This document shows positions 16,557 to 24,462 of a DNA stretch of 57,671 bases, piece after piece. The notes under the pieces were generated by a model, which saw only the letters and a program-made list of their open reading frames with translations, ran no database searches and was not told the origin of the DNA. Position numbers and translations under genes: made by a program. The stretch's first letter is position 1. The number at the start of each line of letters is the position of its first letter. This DNA comes from Williamsia sp. (GTDB lineage: Bacteria; Bacteroidota; Bacteroidia; Chitinophagales; Chitinophagaceae), in assembly GCA_015069695.1 (NCBI GenBank), contig JADCRZ010000038.1, positions 1 through 57,671 on the forward strand. The letters run 5' to 3'.

Positions 16557-17360
16557 TCAGTGATGCAGATTATTTGAAACAGTTATTAGTTCTCTTCTGC
16601 TTATATTCAACCTCAACTTCCATTCTGCGACAAACTCTCCTTCTTCGGGACCTCGAGGATCCAGCAAATTGTATTTACTATTTACTTGAGTTCTAGCAAA
16701 TGCAATAAATAACTTTAAATTTGAGGCTTCAAATAATTCTGCTAAAAATCCAATCCGTTTGGTTACTGCTACATTTTTCATCGCTCTACAGTAAGCTAGC
16801 AGCTTCTTAGAATCGATATTTACTTGTTTCATAACTTTAATAAGTTCAAGATAACCTCTTGAATACTGCGGCTGATCAAAACAATCGACTATCGTTTTTT
16901 CAAGATCAGTAATTGGATAGCGAATAATACCATACTCCATCCAGCTAACTCAATATCTTTTGTGAGGAGCTATTCTAACAAACTTGTAAGATGCGCCTAA
17001 AATATTTTTCTTATTTTTTCTATTGGTTGTCTGTATGAAGATTGTATTAGCATAATGTTTTGTTAGTCCATGGAGGTTGAGAGCTGAAGAATAGGCAATA
17101 GCACTGTTTTCTACTACAAAGGTTCCAACCACGAACTCGTTTTTAAAAGTAGGTCTGCAGAACTTCCCTTTTTCAATTCTTATAAGCAGCCTTTTATGCA
17201 CCAAATTCTCAAGAATTTCATTTAAATTCTTAAATTTTCGATCAAATTGCTTTTGAATATCTGACAATTTGAATATGTGTATTTCCTCCTTGTCTAAGAG
17301 ATTTAGAAACTCTAAGTGAGGTTTAGTAAGATTTACTGAAATATACACACTATCAGCCAT
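16557..17360 (-). pseudogene. Broken AbiEi-type antitoxin
   Basis: Two minus-strand ORFs lie in the same frame, divided only by a TGA at 16950-16952. The first half, from ATG 17360 (MADSVYISVNL), has a winged-helix N-terminal region (HIFKLSDIQKQF, NLVHKRLLIRIEKGKF) and FVVGTFVVENSAIAYSSAL. The second half begins YPITDLEKTIVDCFDQPQYS. Together they match the AbiEi antitoxin / 'viral defence transcriptional regulator' family in order and spacing. Intact members repress their own operon and neutralise the AbiEii nucleotidyltransferase toxin. No AbiEii gene is seen downstream, so this is an orphan remnant. An upstream in-frame ATG at 17390 lies inside a long palindrome and is an unlikely start. 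Confidence 0.7.
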
Positions 17361-17362
17361 AA

Positions 17363-17421
17363 TTACCAATCGAAGAACCCAAAGACCCATTTTTTAGGTC
17401 TTTGGGTTCTTCGATTGGTAA
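17363..17421. repeat. Perfect 25-bp inverted repeat before abiEi
   Basis: Arms 17363-17387 and 17397-17421 are exact reverse complements separated by nine T-rich bases. The structure ends two bases upstream of the probable abiEi start at 17360. It could be an operator for the AbiEi repressor, a 5'-leader hairpin, or the joined end of a lost mobile element. There is no typical U-run terminator on the plus side. Confidence 0.9.
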
Positions 17422-17786
17422 ATATAATATTAATGTATTCATGATTGCAATTTATTCGGGACAATTAGAAGGTAAAATTCGGCACGATACGAATCAGCAA
17501 ATGGGGGGTATCTAATTGAAATCGCAAAAGTTGCTTCGCAAATGAAATTGATGAAATTATAGAAGTATTTAATCGTTCCTTGAAACCCCTACTGCAGGCT
17601 TGTTGAACAAATTGATGTATAATCTATTGCAATAGTTCTGGTGAGTCATTTTTCCTTAATTTTTTGACTCTTCAAGTGATGCACCGACAGATTATTGGTA
17701 GAAGAAACGTCTGGAGCTATAAAAATAAAAAAGGCTTTGCAATCAATGATTTGATGGCTTTTGAGGCACTTTTATACAGGTAATAG

Positions 17787-17817
17787 TGGAGAGTGAGGGA
17801 CTCTTATCCTCGGTACT
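17787..17817 (-). repeat. tRNA 3'-end-like fragment (possible att remnant)
   Basis: Read on the minus strand, this segment looks like an acceptor strand plus T-arm: an ACTCTCC acceptor-like run, preceded by GAGTCCCTC and a degraded GAGG partner. The 17 bases 17787-17803 are what one sees at the 3' end of several bacterial tRNA genes. No 5' half or anticodon arm is present. It may be an attachment site left by an element that used another tRNA. Confidence 0.35.
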
Positions 17818-17977
17818 TGCAGTTCACTTATATCTTGATTAATCAGCACTGTTTACACTGTTTTCTTTTAATCTTTGGTATTAAAACACAAATGTTATCT
17901 AAACACTTTCAAGATACAAAAGAAAGTTGCTGTAAAGCTAAATAAAGATGAATGAGATAAACCACATTTTCAAATCA

Positions 17978-17999
17978 TACTTGCAAATTACTTGCAAAT
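17978..17999. repeat. Tandem 11-base direct repeat beside tRNA-Arg
   Basis: The sequence tacttgcaaat occurs twice without a gap. It lies just beyond the tRNA-Arg terminator on the island side. Short direct repeats here could be recombinase arm sites of an integrative element, but two copies alone are weak evidence. Confidence 0.5.
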
Positions 18000-18034
18000 A
18001 AAAAAGCAGTTACAAATTTTACTCCGTAACTGCC
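18000..18034 (-). terminator. Rho-independent terminator of tRNA-Arg
   Basis: On the minus strand an 8-base stem (GCAGTTAC with GTAACTGC; plus-strand 18006-18032) is followed by a run of T residues. It lies about 14 bases past the 3' end of the tRNA-Arg gene. Its survival shows that the chromosomal copy downstream of the tRNA, or the element end, still supplies termination. Confidence 0.8.
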
Positions 18035-18045
18035 TGATATTCAAG

Positions 18046-18119
18046 TGACCGCGTCAGGATTCAAACCTGAAACCTTCTGATCCGTAGTCAGATGCTCTAT
18101 TCAGTTGAGCTACGCAGCC
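18046..18119 (-). tRNA. tRNA-Arg (anticodon ACG)
   Basis: The minus strand folds as a 74-base tRNA without encoded CCA. The 7-bp acceptor stem is GGCTGCG paired with CGCGGTC (two G:T pairs), with discriminator A. The D-arm contains AGCTCAACTGAATAGAGC, the anticodon loop is CTACGGA with anticodon ACG, and the T-arm is CAGGTTTGAATCCTG. ACG is normally edited to ICG and decodes CGU, CGC and CGA. The 3' end points to the AT-rich island on its left, the usual orientation when an integrative element has inserted at a tRNA gene and rebuilt its end. Confidence 0.95.
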
Positions 18120-18180
18120 TGTTTTTAAAGCAGGGGGCAAAAATAATGAACCTTGCAGAATATTCCAAAACCTGGAGCGA

Positions 18181-19356
18181 TTAATTGAGCAATGGGTTGA
18201 GCTCAATTTCCCGGATGTCGATATCTGTATAGTCCCGGATAGGATTATACAGCGTATCCCGCTCTACCGGCTTTCTTTTTACCTGTTTGATCAGGGTTAC
18301 CAGCTGGGCCGTATTCATGGTCGGGCGTTGCTCTTCAGAGCCGGCCATGGAGTAGATCTTTGTTGAATCATCGATGGTACCGTCTATATCGTTCACGCCG
18401 AATGACAAGGTAAGCTGGGCCTTCTGGCGGCCTAGCATAGGCCAGTAAGCTTTTACATGGGGAAAGTTGTCCAGGTAAAGACGGGCTACCGCATATACCT
18501 TCATGTCTTCTATGATGCCGCTTTCCTTTACATGGCTCATGTCATTGTTCTTGTTGCGGAACTTCAGCGGGATAAAGGTGTTAAAGCCCCCGGTTTTATC
18601 CTGCAGCTGCCGCAAACGCTCCATGTGATCGATGCGGTGCCGGTACTGCTCAATATGCCCGTAGAGCATGGTTGCATTGGAATGCATGCCCAGCCCGTGG
18701 GCCGTTTCATGGATGCGGAGCCAGCCTTCGGCATCTACCTTATCATGACATATGATTTCCCGCACTTCCGGGTGGAAGATTTCTGCGCCCCCGCCAGGAA
18801 GCGATTGAAGTCCGGCCTGCTTGAGCAGCTGCATCCCCTCTTCCACCGTTACCTTGGCCTTGCGGAACATATAATCCAATTCAACAGCTGTAAATCCCTT
18901 GATGTGCAGGTCAGGACGGATTTCCCGGATCTTTCCGATCAACTCGATAAAGTAAGGCAGGTTCAGCTTGGGATGTACCCCGCCTACGATGTGCACTTCT
19001 GTAACGGGCTTGCCTTCGTAGCTGCGCACGATGTCCAGCATCTGGTCCATGCTCAGCTCCCACCCTTCTTCGCGGTGCGCATAGAGGCGCGAGTAAGAAC
19101 AAAACTTGCAGGAAAACACACAAACATTGGTGGGCTCTATGTGAAAGTTGCGGTTGAAATAGGTGGTATCTCCGTGAAGCCGCTCGCGCACCCCGTTGGC
19201 CAGGGCGCCCAGGTAAGACAAGCTTCCCTGCTCATACAACAACACCCCTTCCCGGGGCGTGAGCCTTTCCTGATGCAGGATCTTATTACCAATTTGTTGC
19301 AGCTCTTTATTTTTCTCCAGCCTGATCAGCTCCGGCAGCGCGGCATCTTCTTGCAT
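18181..19356 (-). CDS. mqnE: Aminofutalosine synthase (radical SAM)
   Basis: A 391-residue radical SAM enzyme of the futalosine route to menaquinone. It joins the chorismate-derived 3-[(1-carboxyvinyl)oxy]benzoate to an adenosyl radical to give aminofutalosine. The [4Fe-4S] ligands are C79, C83 and C86 in TNVCVFSCKFC. Other family features are GGVHPKLNLPYF, ELDYMFRKA, LPGGGAEIF, and FIPLKFRNKNNDMSH, which points to MqnE more than to MqnC. Length is normal. It is a monocistronic minus-strand gene at the core side of the tRNA. Menaquinone made here would serve the type II NADH dehydrogenase encoded nearby. Confidence 0.92.
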   Translation of the reverse strand: MQEDAALPELIRLEKNKELQQIGNKILHQERLTPREGVLLYEQGSLSYLGALANGVRERLHGDTTYFNRNFHIEPTNVCVFSCKFCSYSRLYAHREEGWELSMDQMLDIVRSYEGKPVTEVHIVGGVHPKLNLPYFIELIGKIREIRPDLHIKGFTAVELDYMFRKAKVTVEEGMQLLKQAGLQSLPGGGAEIFHPEVREIICHDKVDAEGWLRIHETAHGLGMHSNATMLYGHIEQYRHRIDHMERLRQLQDKTGGFNTFIPLKFRNKNNDMSHVKESGIIEDMKVYAVARLYLDNFPHVKAYWPMLGRQKAQLTLSFGVNDIDGTIDDSTKIYSMAGSEEQRPTMNTAQLVTLIKQVKRKPVERDTLYNPIRDYTDIDIREIELNPLLN

Positions 19357-19445
19357 AAACTATATTTTTCTTGCCATGTATAACACCCGCCTGCCCAGGT
19401 AGGTTCAGTCGGGTTTATTTGCGCTGCGAAATTACGGATCTATCT

Positions 19446-20927
19446 TTAACCCAACGCACCCGCAATGCAACCGCACATCAGGCAAGCAATGGTACCGCCG
19501 ATCAGGGCTTTTACACCCAGCTCGGTCAGGTTGCGCCGCTGGTTGGGCGCCAGCTGACTGATACCCCCGATCTGGATACCGATCGAAGCAAAGTTGGCAA
19601 ACCCGCTGAGGGCATAGGTAGCGATCAGCAGGGATTTTGTATCTACGATCACATGTTCCGCTTTCATCTTACCCAGGGATACATAGGCAACAAATTCGTT
19701 GAGGATGGTTTTCTCACCCAACAACTGTCCAACAGAAATAATATCTGCCTTGCCCACCCCGATCAGCCAGGCAACCGGGGAAAAGATATAACCCAGGATC
19801 ATCTGGAGCGACAACTCCTTGTAACGGCCAGCAGTAAGGGAAGCGATGGCAACATTAAGCCGGGTGATCCCTCCTATCCAGCCCAGCAAGGCATTGCCCA
19901 CATACATCAGTGCGGTGAAAACGATCAGCATGGCCCCTACATTTACCGCCAGCTTCAATCCATCTGTGGTACCCAGCGAAAGCGCGTCCAGGAAATTATC
20001 ACCCAGCTTTTCCTTGGGGATGGTCAAATCTTTTGACACCAGGTGTCCTTCTGTTTGGGGAAATAAGATCTTGGAGCAAACGATGGCGGCGGGCGCACTC
20101 ATGATCGACTGGCTCAGCATGTGCAGGGCAAAATAATTTTGCTGCGCCGGATCATTGCCGCCCAGAAAACCGACATAAGCTGCCAGCACGCTACCGGCTG
20201 TATTGGCCATCCCCCCTACCATGATCAGGAGGATCTCTGAACGCGTCATCTTTTCCAGGTAGGGCCGGATCATCAGCGGGGCTTCTGTTTGTCCGAGAAA
20301 AATATTGGCGGCTGTCGACAAGCTTTCCGAGCCTGAGATGTTCAGCTTGTTGAGCAGATAGGCAAATACATACACTACCTTCTGCAGCACACCCAGGTAG
20401 TACAGGATAGAAGAAAGCGCCGCAAAAAAGATGATATTGGGAAGAACCTGGATCGCAAAAACATAAGCCCAGCTTTGGGTAGAATCAGCCAGGTTGCCAA
20501 ACATAAACTCCGTGCCTTTATGCCCCAGGTTCACCAGCTCTACAAAAGCGCCGGAAACCCGCTCCAGGAAGAGCTTGAAAATATCCGGATTGAGCCAGCG
20601 CGTTGCGACGCCCACACTCAAAAAAAGAAAACTGGCCAGGATGACCCATTTCAGGATCGACTGCTCTTTTTGCAGGATCTTCTTAACAATGTAATAAATG
20701 GTAATCGCGCCAAAAAAGATCCAGAAAAGGGGCTGGCCGCCCACCTTGAAATTCAACACGCCCATTGCAAACATGATCTGGGCAAAGACACCGATCAGCA
20801 CCAGCCGCCAGCTGATGGCGCGCCGGTTGTTGCTCAGCAGATAACAAACCCCGATCAGGAAGAACATGCCCAATGCGCCTCTTCCTAAATTTTCCCATTG
20901 CAGTGACATTTCTGGTATTTTTCTCAA
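19446..20927 (-). CDS. Concentrative nucleoside transporter (NupC/CNT)
   Basis: A 493-residue inner-membrane protein of the CNT family, which imports nucleosides with a cation gradient. The N-terminal block NNRRAISWRLVLIGV, the central gate region, and the signature FLGQTEAPLMIRPYLEKMT are present. So are MANTAGSVLAAYVGFLG and the C-terminal ATYALSGFANFASIGIQIGG. Many hydrophobic segments alternate with loops, as expected. It is longer than E. coli NupC because of an inserted segment around residues 100-150 (FKLFLERVSGAFVELVNLG). An alternative start is the ATG at 20909 (MSLQWENLGRG). It follows the ndh gene on the same strand with a 51-base gap containing a hairpin. Substrate range is not readable. 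Confidence 0.9.
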   Translation of the reverse strand: MRKIPEMSLQWENLGRGALGMFFLIGVCYLLSNNRRAISWRLVLIGVFAQIMFAMGVLNFKVGGQPLFWIFFGAITIYYIVKKILQKEQSILKWVILASFLFLSVGVATRWLNPDIFKLFLERVSGAFVELVNLGHKGTEFMFGNLADSTQSWAYVFAIQVLPNIIFFAALSSILYYLGVLQKVVYVFAYLLNKLNISGSESLSTAANIFLGQTEAPLMIRPYLEKMTRSEILLIMVGGMANTAGSVLAAYVGFLGGNDPAQQNYFALHMLSQSIMSAPAAIVCSKILFPQTEGHLVSKDLTIPKEKLGDNFLDALSLGTTDGLKLAVNVGAMLIVFTALMYVGNALLGWIGGITRLNVAIASLTAGRYKELSLQMILGYIFSPVAWLIGVGKADIISVGQLLGEKTILNEFVAYVSLGKMKAEHVIVDTKSLLIATYALSGFANFASIGIQIGGISQLAPNQRRNLTELGVKALIGGTIACLMCGCIAGALG

Positions 20928-20937
20928 AATAAGCTTT

Positions 20938-20965
20938 CTTCTTTTTGCTTTAAGGCAAAAAGAAG
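20938..20965. repeat. AT-rich 11-bp hairpin between ndh and the transporter
   Basis: Arms 20938-20948 and 20955-20965 are perfect reverse complements with a six-base loop. It sits between the ndh stop and the transporter start. There is no T-run on the minus-strand exit side, so it could be an attenuator or mRNA-stabilising structure rather than a full terminator. Confidence 0.55.
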
Positions 20966-20978
20966 TAAAAAAATCAAA

Positions 20979-22277
20979 CTATCTGGCGGCGGTATCTTCC
21001 GTCATCAGCTCTTCATTGAACGGCCGGATGATCAAACGGGTGGAGGTGTTGTAGGAAAAATATTTATCTACCCAGTTCATAAAAACCAGCATCCTGTTTT
21101 TAAAACCAATAAGAGACAACAAATGAACAACCGACCAGATGATCCACGCGATAAATCCCTGTGTTTTGATCCTGCCCAGGTCTGCTACTGCCCTGTTCCG
21201 GCCGATGGTAGCCAGCGAGCCCTTGTCGAAGTAGTGAAACGGAACAGTAGACCCACCCTTTACCAAAGCAGCCAGGTTCTTTGCCAGGTGCTTGCCCTGC
21301 TGGATGGCTACCTGCGCTACACCCGGGTGGCCATTTGGGTAATCTGTTGAAATGGTAGCACTCACATCGCCAATGGCAAAGATATTTTGATACCCTTTTA
21401 TCCGGTTGATGTCATCGGTTTCAATTTTGTTTCCGCCTACAATATGTTCTTTGGCGATGCCGTCCGGCACATCACCCAATACACCGGCTCCCCACAAAAC
21501 ATTCTTTGCCTGGAACTTTCTTCCATCGTTGATCTCCACTGTTTCTCCGTCGTATGAGCTTAGCCGCACACCGTTGGAAATCCTGACGCCCAATTCTTCC
21601 AGGTACTCCTTGGCTTTGGCCGACGCTTCTTCCGACATCACGCCCAGGAGCCGCGGCTTGCTTTCCACCAGGTAAATCTCCATCTGGTTGCTGTCCAGCT
21701 TGGGATAATCTTTGGGGAGGATGTGAATTTTCATTTCAGCCAGCGAACCGGCCAGCTCTACTCCCGTTGGTCCGCCCCCTACGATCACGAAAGTCAGGAG
21801 TGCTTTTTTCTTTTCCGGATCAGGTTCCGTGAGGGCATTCTCAAAATTCTGGAGGATCATGGTGCGCAGGTTCAGCGCCTGCGGAACCGTTTTCATGTCC
21901 ATGGTAAAATGCTCCAGCTGCTTGTTGCCAAAAAAGTTGGTAGCGGCCCCGGTAGCAAGCACCAGGTAATCATATGAGTAGGTTCCCAGCGTAGTGTCAA
22001 CGGTATTGGCTTCGGAATTGACCCTGGTCACTTCGGCGATCAGGAAATTGAAGTTTTTCTGTTTTTGAAAGATCCGGCGGATGGGGAACGCAATGGTTTC
22101 CACTTCAATAGCCCCGGTAGCCACCTGGTAAAGAAGGGGTTGAAATGTGTGGTAGTTGTGCCTGTCAAACATCAAAATCTCAACAGGTGCCCCTTTCAGT
22201 TTTTTCGCCAGGTTGAGTCCGGCAAACCCGCCGCCTACAATGATCACGCGGGGTATTTTTGCGCTGTCTGCAGCCAT
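20979..22277 (-). CDS. ndh: Type II NADH dehydrogenase (NDH-2)
   Basis: A 432-residue FAD-dependent oxidoreductase of the NDH-2 group, which passes electrons from NADH to quinone at the inner membrane face without proton pumping. The N-terminal FAD fold is IIVGGGFAGLNLAKKL, the second dinucleotide fold is FVIVGGGPTGVELAGSLAEM near residue 170, and a later GYQNIFAIGDVSA block binds FAD. YHTFQPLLYQVATG is the quinone-side motif common in NDH-2. The C-terminal hydrophobic helix (GFIAWIIWSVVHLLSLIG) is the membrane anchor. It is divergent from dnaX with about 105 bases between starts. Related FAD enzymes such as sulfide:quinone reductase are less likely given the length and YQVATG motif. Confidence 0.88.
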   Translation of the reverse strand: MAADSAKIPRVIIVGGGFAGLNLAKKLKGAPVEILMFDRHNYHTFQPLLYQVATGAIEVETIAFPIRRIFQKQKNFNFLIAEVTRVNSEANTVDTTLGTYSYDYLVLATGAATNFFGNKQLEHFTMDMKTVPQALNLRTMILQNFENALTEPDPEKKKALLTFVIVGGGPTGVELAGSLAEMKIHILPKDYPKLDSNQMEIYLVESKPRLLGVMSEEASAKAKEYLEELGVRISNGVRLSSYDGETVEINDGRKFQAKNVLWGAGVLGDVPDGIAKEHIVGGNKIETDDINRIKGYQNIFAIGDVSATISTDYPNGHPGVAQVAIQQGKHLAKNLAALVKGGSTVPFHYFDKGSLATIGRNRAVADLGRIKTQGFIAWIIWSVVHLLSLIGFKNRMLVFMNWVDKYFSYNTSTRLIIRPFNEELMTEDTAAR

Positions 22278-22364
22278 AAAATTGTTTGATTATCTGGATT
22301 ACCGGACTGAAAGATAGGGATTATGATTGGTGTGAACACGCATATCTATCTGCTCCATTTTTTT

Positions 22365-22372
22365 TACATTTG
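22365..22372 (+). promoter_or_regulatory. Bacteroidota -7 box for dnaX
   Basis: TACATTTG matches the TAnnTTTG consensus exactly. It ends only 10 bases before the dnaX ATG at 22383, so the transcript would have a leader of a few bases. A matching TTTG box about 19 bases upstream is not clear. Confidence 0.6.
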
Positions 22373-22382
22373 CAGACAGCAT

Positions 22383-24248
22383 ATGGATAAATTTATAGTA
22401 TCAGCGCGCAAGTACCGGCCCCAGAATTTTTCGGCCGTTGTGGGACAAAATCATATTACCACAACCCTCAAAAATGCCATTAAAAACAACCAGCTGGCGC
22501 ATGCCTTTTTATTTTGCGGACCCCGTGGCGTAGGCAAAACCACCTGTGCCCGTATCCTGGCGAAAACCATCAACTGTGAAAACATCACCCTTGATGGGGA
22601 AGCCTGCAACAATTGCCGCAGCTGCACCTCCTTCAACGAAGGCGCTTCCCTGAACGTACACGAGCTGGATGCCGCGAGCAACAACTCGGTGGATGACATC
22701 CGTGCGCTGGTTGAACAGGTCCGCTTCGCACCCCAGGCCGGCCGCTACAAGGTGTATATTATAGATGAGGTGCACATGCTGAGCTCTTCGGCCTTTAACG
22801 CCTTTCTCAAAACACTTGAAGAGCCGCCACCTTATGCCATTTTTATCCTGGCAACCACAGAGAAGCACAAGATCCTCCCGACCATCTTATCGCGCTGCCA
22901 GATCTTTGATTTCAAGCGCATTACCACCAACGATACGGCGAATTACCTGCAGGAGATCTGCACCAAGGAAAGCATCCGCACAGAGCCATCGGCCCTGCAA
23001 CTCATTGCCCAGAAAAGTGAGGGCTGCATGCGCGATGCACTCAGCATTTTGGATAAGATCGTCAGTTTTACCAACAGCGAAGTATCGTATCAAAATACGC
23101 TGGAACACCTCAACATCCTGGATGCTGAATATTATTTCAGAATGGTTCAGCGCATGAGCGAGCAGGATATTGCCGATGTATTGCTCTTGTTTGACGACAT
23201 CATGTACAAAGGCTTTGAAGGCGATATGGTGCTGAACGGCTTCCTGGAATTTTTCCGCAACCTGCTGGTATGCAAGGATAAAAAAGCAGCCAGTTTGTTG
23301 GAGGTGGTAGAGAATTTCCGGGATAAATATTTCCAGACAGCAGAAAAAACCCCTGTTGCTTATATCATCAGCGCCCTCAATATTTTAAACGAAACAGAGA
23401 TCAATTACAAAGCCGCCCGCAATAAAAAGCTTCATGTAGAACTGGCGCTGATCAAATTGTGCTATCTGCAGCAGGCGCTGGAAATCAGTGCCGGGGATAC
23501 AGGTGTAACAAAAAAGAAATCGGTTGAATCGGCTATCCCGCTGACACTTCGGAACATCCCTGTTTTGGAATGGAAGAAAAAGGGAGAGGGGAGCCGCACT
23601 ACCAAACAGGCCGCACCGCAAAATGAAGGGCCCTACCAGGGCGGACAAGGCGGTGCCAGACTGATCATAGAAACGGAAGAAGAAAGGCAACCTGCTGCAA
23701 AAAATCCGCAGCCAGTTGCAGCCAAGCCTGTACAGCCCTCTGCTGTTGCGCCAACCCCTTCTCCTGCTGAAACGCCCAAAGCCGCAGAGATGCCCACAAC
23801 CAAGCTGGGCGCCCTCAGCAAAATCCGCAAGCAGTTTGCGCAGGTAAACGATACGGCAACAGGCACTATGAAACCGCTCACCATAGAAGCGCTGCAGGCC
23901 GCCTGGGCCGACTTTGCCAACTCCCTGCGCGAAGCAAAGAACCCTGCCGTGCAAAGTTTTGAACGCGCCGAGTTAAAAGTGATAGACGATAGCCTATTTG
24001 AGATTGTCAGTCACAACAACCTGGAACAAAAGTTCATCGACCAGCAACGCATGCGCCTCTGCGAATACCTGCAGGCACTCTTCAACAACAAAGCCGTCAC
24101 TTACCGCATGTCGCTGCACGATAAGATCAGCATGCCGGTCATTACGGACGTGCAGCTGAATTCAAAAGAACAGTTCCAGAAAATTGTAGAACAGTACCCG
24201 CTTGTAAAAGAGCTGAAAGACAGGTTAAAACTCGATTTGGATTACTAA
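22383..24248 (+). CDS. dnaX: DNA polymerase III gamma/tau subunit
   Basis: A 621-residue clamp-loader subunit starting at ATG 22383 (MDKFIVSARKYRPQNF). An in-frame ATG at 22323 adds 20 residues foreign to the family and would sit upstream of the promoter box. The AAA+ module has Walker A GPRGVGKTTCAR near residue 46, a zinc-binding cysteine cluster (NCENITLDGEACNNCRSC), Walker B DEVHMLSSSAF, and sensor-1 LATTEKHKILPTILSRC. A proline/alanine-rich linker (about residues 410-500) leads to a poorly conserved tau-like C-terminal domain. It loads the sliding clamp and couples polymerases at the fork. No frameshift site was sought beyond this. It stands alone on the plus strand between divergent ndh and convergent aspartate kinase. 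Confidence 0.95.
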   Translation: MDKFIVSARKYRPQNFSAVVGQNHITTTLKNAIKNNQLAHAFLFCGPRGVGKTTCARILAKTINCENITLDGEACNNCRSCTSFNEGASLNVHELDAASNNSVDDIRALVEQVRFAPQAGRYKVYIIDEVHMLSSSAFNAFLKTLEEPPPYAIFILATTEKHKILPTILSRCQIFDFKRITTNDTANYLQEICTKESIRTEPSALQLIAQKSEGCMRDALSILDKIVSFTNSEVSYQNTLEHLNILDAEYYFRMVQRMSEQDIADVLLLFDDIMYKGFEGDMVLNGFLEFFRNLLVCKDKKAASLLEVVENFRDKYFQTAEKTPVAYIISALNILNETEINYKAARNKKLHVELALIKLCYLQQALEISAGDTGVTKKKSVESAIPLTLRNIPVLEWKKKGEGSRTTKQAAPQNEGPYQGGQGGARLIIETEEERQPAAKNPQPVAAKPVQPSAVAPTPSPAETPKAAEMPTTKLGALSKIRKQFAQVNDTATGTMKPLTIEALQAAWADFANSLREAKNPAVQSFERAELKVIDDSLFEIVSHNNLEQKFIDQQRMRLCEYLQALFNNKAVTYRMSLHDKISMPVITDVQLNSKEQFQKIVEQYPLVKELKDRLKLDLDY

Positions 24249-24370
24249 TACAGGGGCAATAGAAATTTTACTTCCCGGGCGAGTCTCCGCAAAACGCGGT
24301 GTTGTACAAGAATTATTTTACGCAGGCTCGCCATGACGCCGCATTGTGCTCAGGACACACAACTACTACA

Positions 24371-24412
24371 GCGAGTCTGCGGGAGCAGCAGTTTGTTGCC
24401 CCGCAGACTCGC
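24371..24412. terminator. Strong hairpin between convergent dnaX and lysC
   Basis: Arms 24371-24383 and 24400-24412 form a perfect GC-rich 13-bp stem with a 16-base loop. A partly related arm (GCGAGTCTCCGC) occurs near 24280. No T-run follows on either side, so it may act as a bidirectional pause or be an intergenic repeat. Its position between two gene ends favours a termination role. Confidence 0.5.
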
Positions 24413-24462
24413 CTATGATGTAAAACTAAATAAGAGGTTATCAGCTGATGCGGTATGCCAGT

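Larger units (their letters stand above)
17422..18001. other. Island edge; no gene, attachment-site-like features
   Basis: No open frame here has protein-like content. Two small features stand out. 17787-17817 resembles the 3' end of a tRNA gene. An 11-base sequence is repeated in tandem at 17978-17988 and 17989-17999, close to the tRNA-Arg terminator. A recombinase gene would be expected beside a tRNA-borne attachment site, but none is present in this stretch. Confidence 0.5.

Noticed and set aside
18457-19383. 308-residue plus-strand ORF opposite mqnE
   Set aside because: It is the antisense shadow of a well-conserved gene, with no recognisable domain.
20938-20965. Terminator for ndh
   Set aside because: The stem is perfect but AT-rich and no T-run follows on the minus-strand exit side, so it is listed only as a repeat.
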